Assembly (NCBI GenBank): GCA_018830925.1
Contig: JAHJRK010000081.1
Span: 1 to 6,817, forward strand
From: Pseudomonadota bacterium
GTDB lineage: Bacteria; Desulfobacterota; Desulfobacteria; Desulfobacterales; RPRI01
Direction: 5' to 3'
Length of the DNA stretch: 6,817 nucleotides
Positions within the stretch are counted from its first letter, which is position 1, and each line of letters starts with the position of its first letter. Below, piece after piece: positions 6,223 to 6,817 of this stretch. Position numbers and translations under genes: made by a program. Under the pieces are notes generated by a model. The model had not been told where the DNA came from. It saw only the letters and a program-made list of their open reading frames with translations, and did not search any database.

Positions 6223-6817
6223 ATGTTGACTTTTAAGCAGGAAACCTTTTACTCCCGATTAGTTCTGCCCACAGGGGAAAACGCGCAGCGTCCGATCGAG
6301 ATCCGAACTCACCCAATCACCGGCCGCACCTGCCGGATCACATACAGCAGAAGCGAAGAAAAAGAGCCCGGGACAGAGGTGTTTCCCGCCCCTCCCCCCT
6401 TTGCCGTGCAGCAGGAACTCTGTCCGTTCTGCCCTGTCCGGCTTGCCAGCCACACACCCAGGCTGTCGCCCGATCTGTACCCGCAGGGACATATGAAACG
6501 TGGAACATCCACGCTTTTTCCCAACCTCTTTCCCTATGGTCAATACTCGGCTGTGAGCCTCTTCGACGACGGCCACTTCGTGGAAATCGGTAAGGCTTCA
6601 ATTACATCTTATAAAGACAGTTTTCTGAATTGCCGGGACTATCTTTTGCTCTTGCTTGACGTTGACCCGGCGGCTGTCCACATGGCCATTACCCAGAACC
6701 ACCTGCCGTCGGCAGGCGGTTCCCTGCTTCATCCTCACTTGCAGGTTCAAGCCGATCGAGTCGCCTCCAACTATCAGCGTTTTCTGAAGCGCAGTGCGTC
6801 CGATTATCACCGCCAAA
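6223..6817 (+). CDS. GalT-like (HIT superfamily) hexose-1-phosphate nucleotidyltransferase, 3' end outside the window
   Basis: An open frame of 198 codons runs off the right edge with no stop codon. The protein resembles galactose-1-phosphate uridylyltransferase, which in the Leloir pathway swaps UMP between UDP-glucose and galactose-1-phosphate through a uridylyl-histidine. Visible motifs are HPITGRT (30-36), corresponding to the NPLTG region of GalT; CPFC (67-70), a zinc Cys pair; NLFP (101-104); and Asn159 followed by AGGSLLHPHLQ (164-174). By comparison with the E. coli enzyme, His172 would be the nucleophile, Gln174 the following Gln and Ser167 a phosphate contact, while Cys67, Cys70, His118 and His170 would form the zinc site. 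The family is usually about 330-350 residues, so roughly 60 percent is present. It departs from GalT at His30 (for Asn), Cys37 (for Trp) and Leu161 (for Gly), so another sugar-phosphate or dinucleotide substrate is possible. Its DNA is mostly 57-67 percent GC in sampled lines, well above the cluster to its left. Confidence 0.82.
   Translation, partial: MLTFKQETFYSRLVLPTGENAQRPIEIRTHPITGRTCRITYSRSEEKEPGTEVFPAPPPFAVQQELCPFCPVRLASHTPRLSPDLYPQGHMKRGTSTLFPNLFPYGQYSAVSLFDDGHFVEIGKASITSYKDSFLNCRDYLLLLLDVDPAAVHMAITQNHLPSAGGSLLHPHLQVQADRVASNYQRFLKRSASDYHRQ

Noticed and set aside
6218..6229. Upstream ATG opening a three-codon frame (ATGAAATGTTGA)
   Set aside because: It is only two bases from AGGAG, too close for initiation; the ATG at 6223 has normal spacing.
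6259..6816. Several overlapping minus-strand frames of 71-105 codons at the right end
   Set aside because: They are the GC-rich antisense of the GalT-like gene, which has a ribosome binding site and clear active-site motifs on the + strand.

Overview
The window looks like a chromosomal segment of a Gram-negative, probably anaerobic bacterium. The double-hotdog MaoC protein, the gene style and the mid-40s to mid-60s GC would fit Desulfobacterota (deltaproteobacteria), but this is an impression from protein style, not a proven placement. No RNA gene, insertion sequence, CRISPR array or phage gene was found, and no gene-free stretch exceeds 300 bases.

Layout. At the left edge (7-945, +) lies a ten-helix EamA/DMT-family permease. 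A 180-base convergent gap (946-1125) with two weak hairpins separates it from a four-gene minus-strand cluster, which in transcription order is: a membrane-anchored transglutaminase-like protein (5978-4503), an ABC-2-type ATPase (4506-3787), a large ABC-2-type permease (3738-2011) and a double-hotdog MaoC-like protein (2010-1126). The junctions are tight: a 4-base ATGA overlap, a 48-base gap holding a small hairpin, and a stop codon abutting the next start (TAAATG). The four genes are almost certainly co-transcribed. A divergent intergenic region (5979-6222) then leads to a GalT-like nucleotidyltransferase (6223 to the window end, +), which runs off the right edge and is GC-rich compared with its neighbours.

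How the genes may work together. The ATPase and permease form one transporter; the permease appears to be an internally duplicated full-length protein (two sets of six helices, each with a coupling-helix-like motif), so one copy could pair with an ATPase dimer. The transglutaminase-like protein has an N-terminal anchor, a complete Cys-His-Asp triad at its C terminus and a large unrecognised middle region. It probably sits on the outer face of the inner membrane and may process or bind something the transporter handles. The MaoC-like protein is the odd member: its two hotdog halves each keep only one residue of the usual Asp/His hydratase pair. The substrate of the system is not deducible from the sequence.

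Regulation. Upstream of the cluster there is a plausible sigma-70-type promoter (6040-6013, minus strand) whose expected start site falls inside a 20-base near-palindrome (5990-6009), a sensible operator position. The best candidate here for an under-described system is the transglutaminase/ABC/MaoC cluster.
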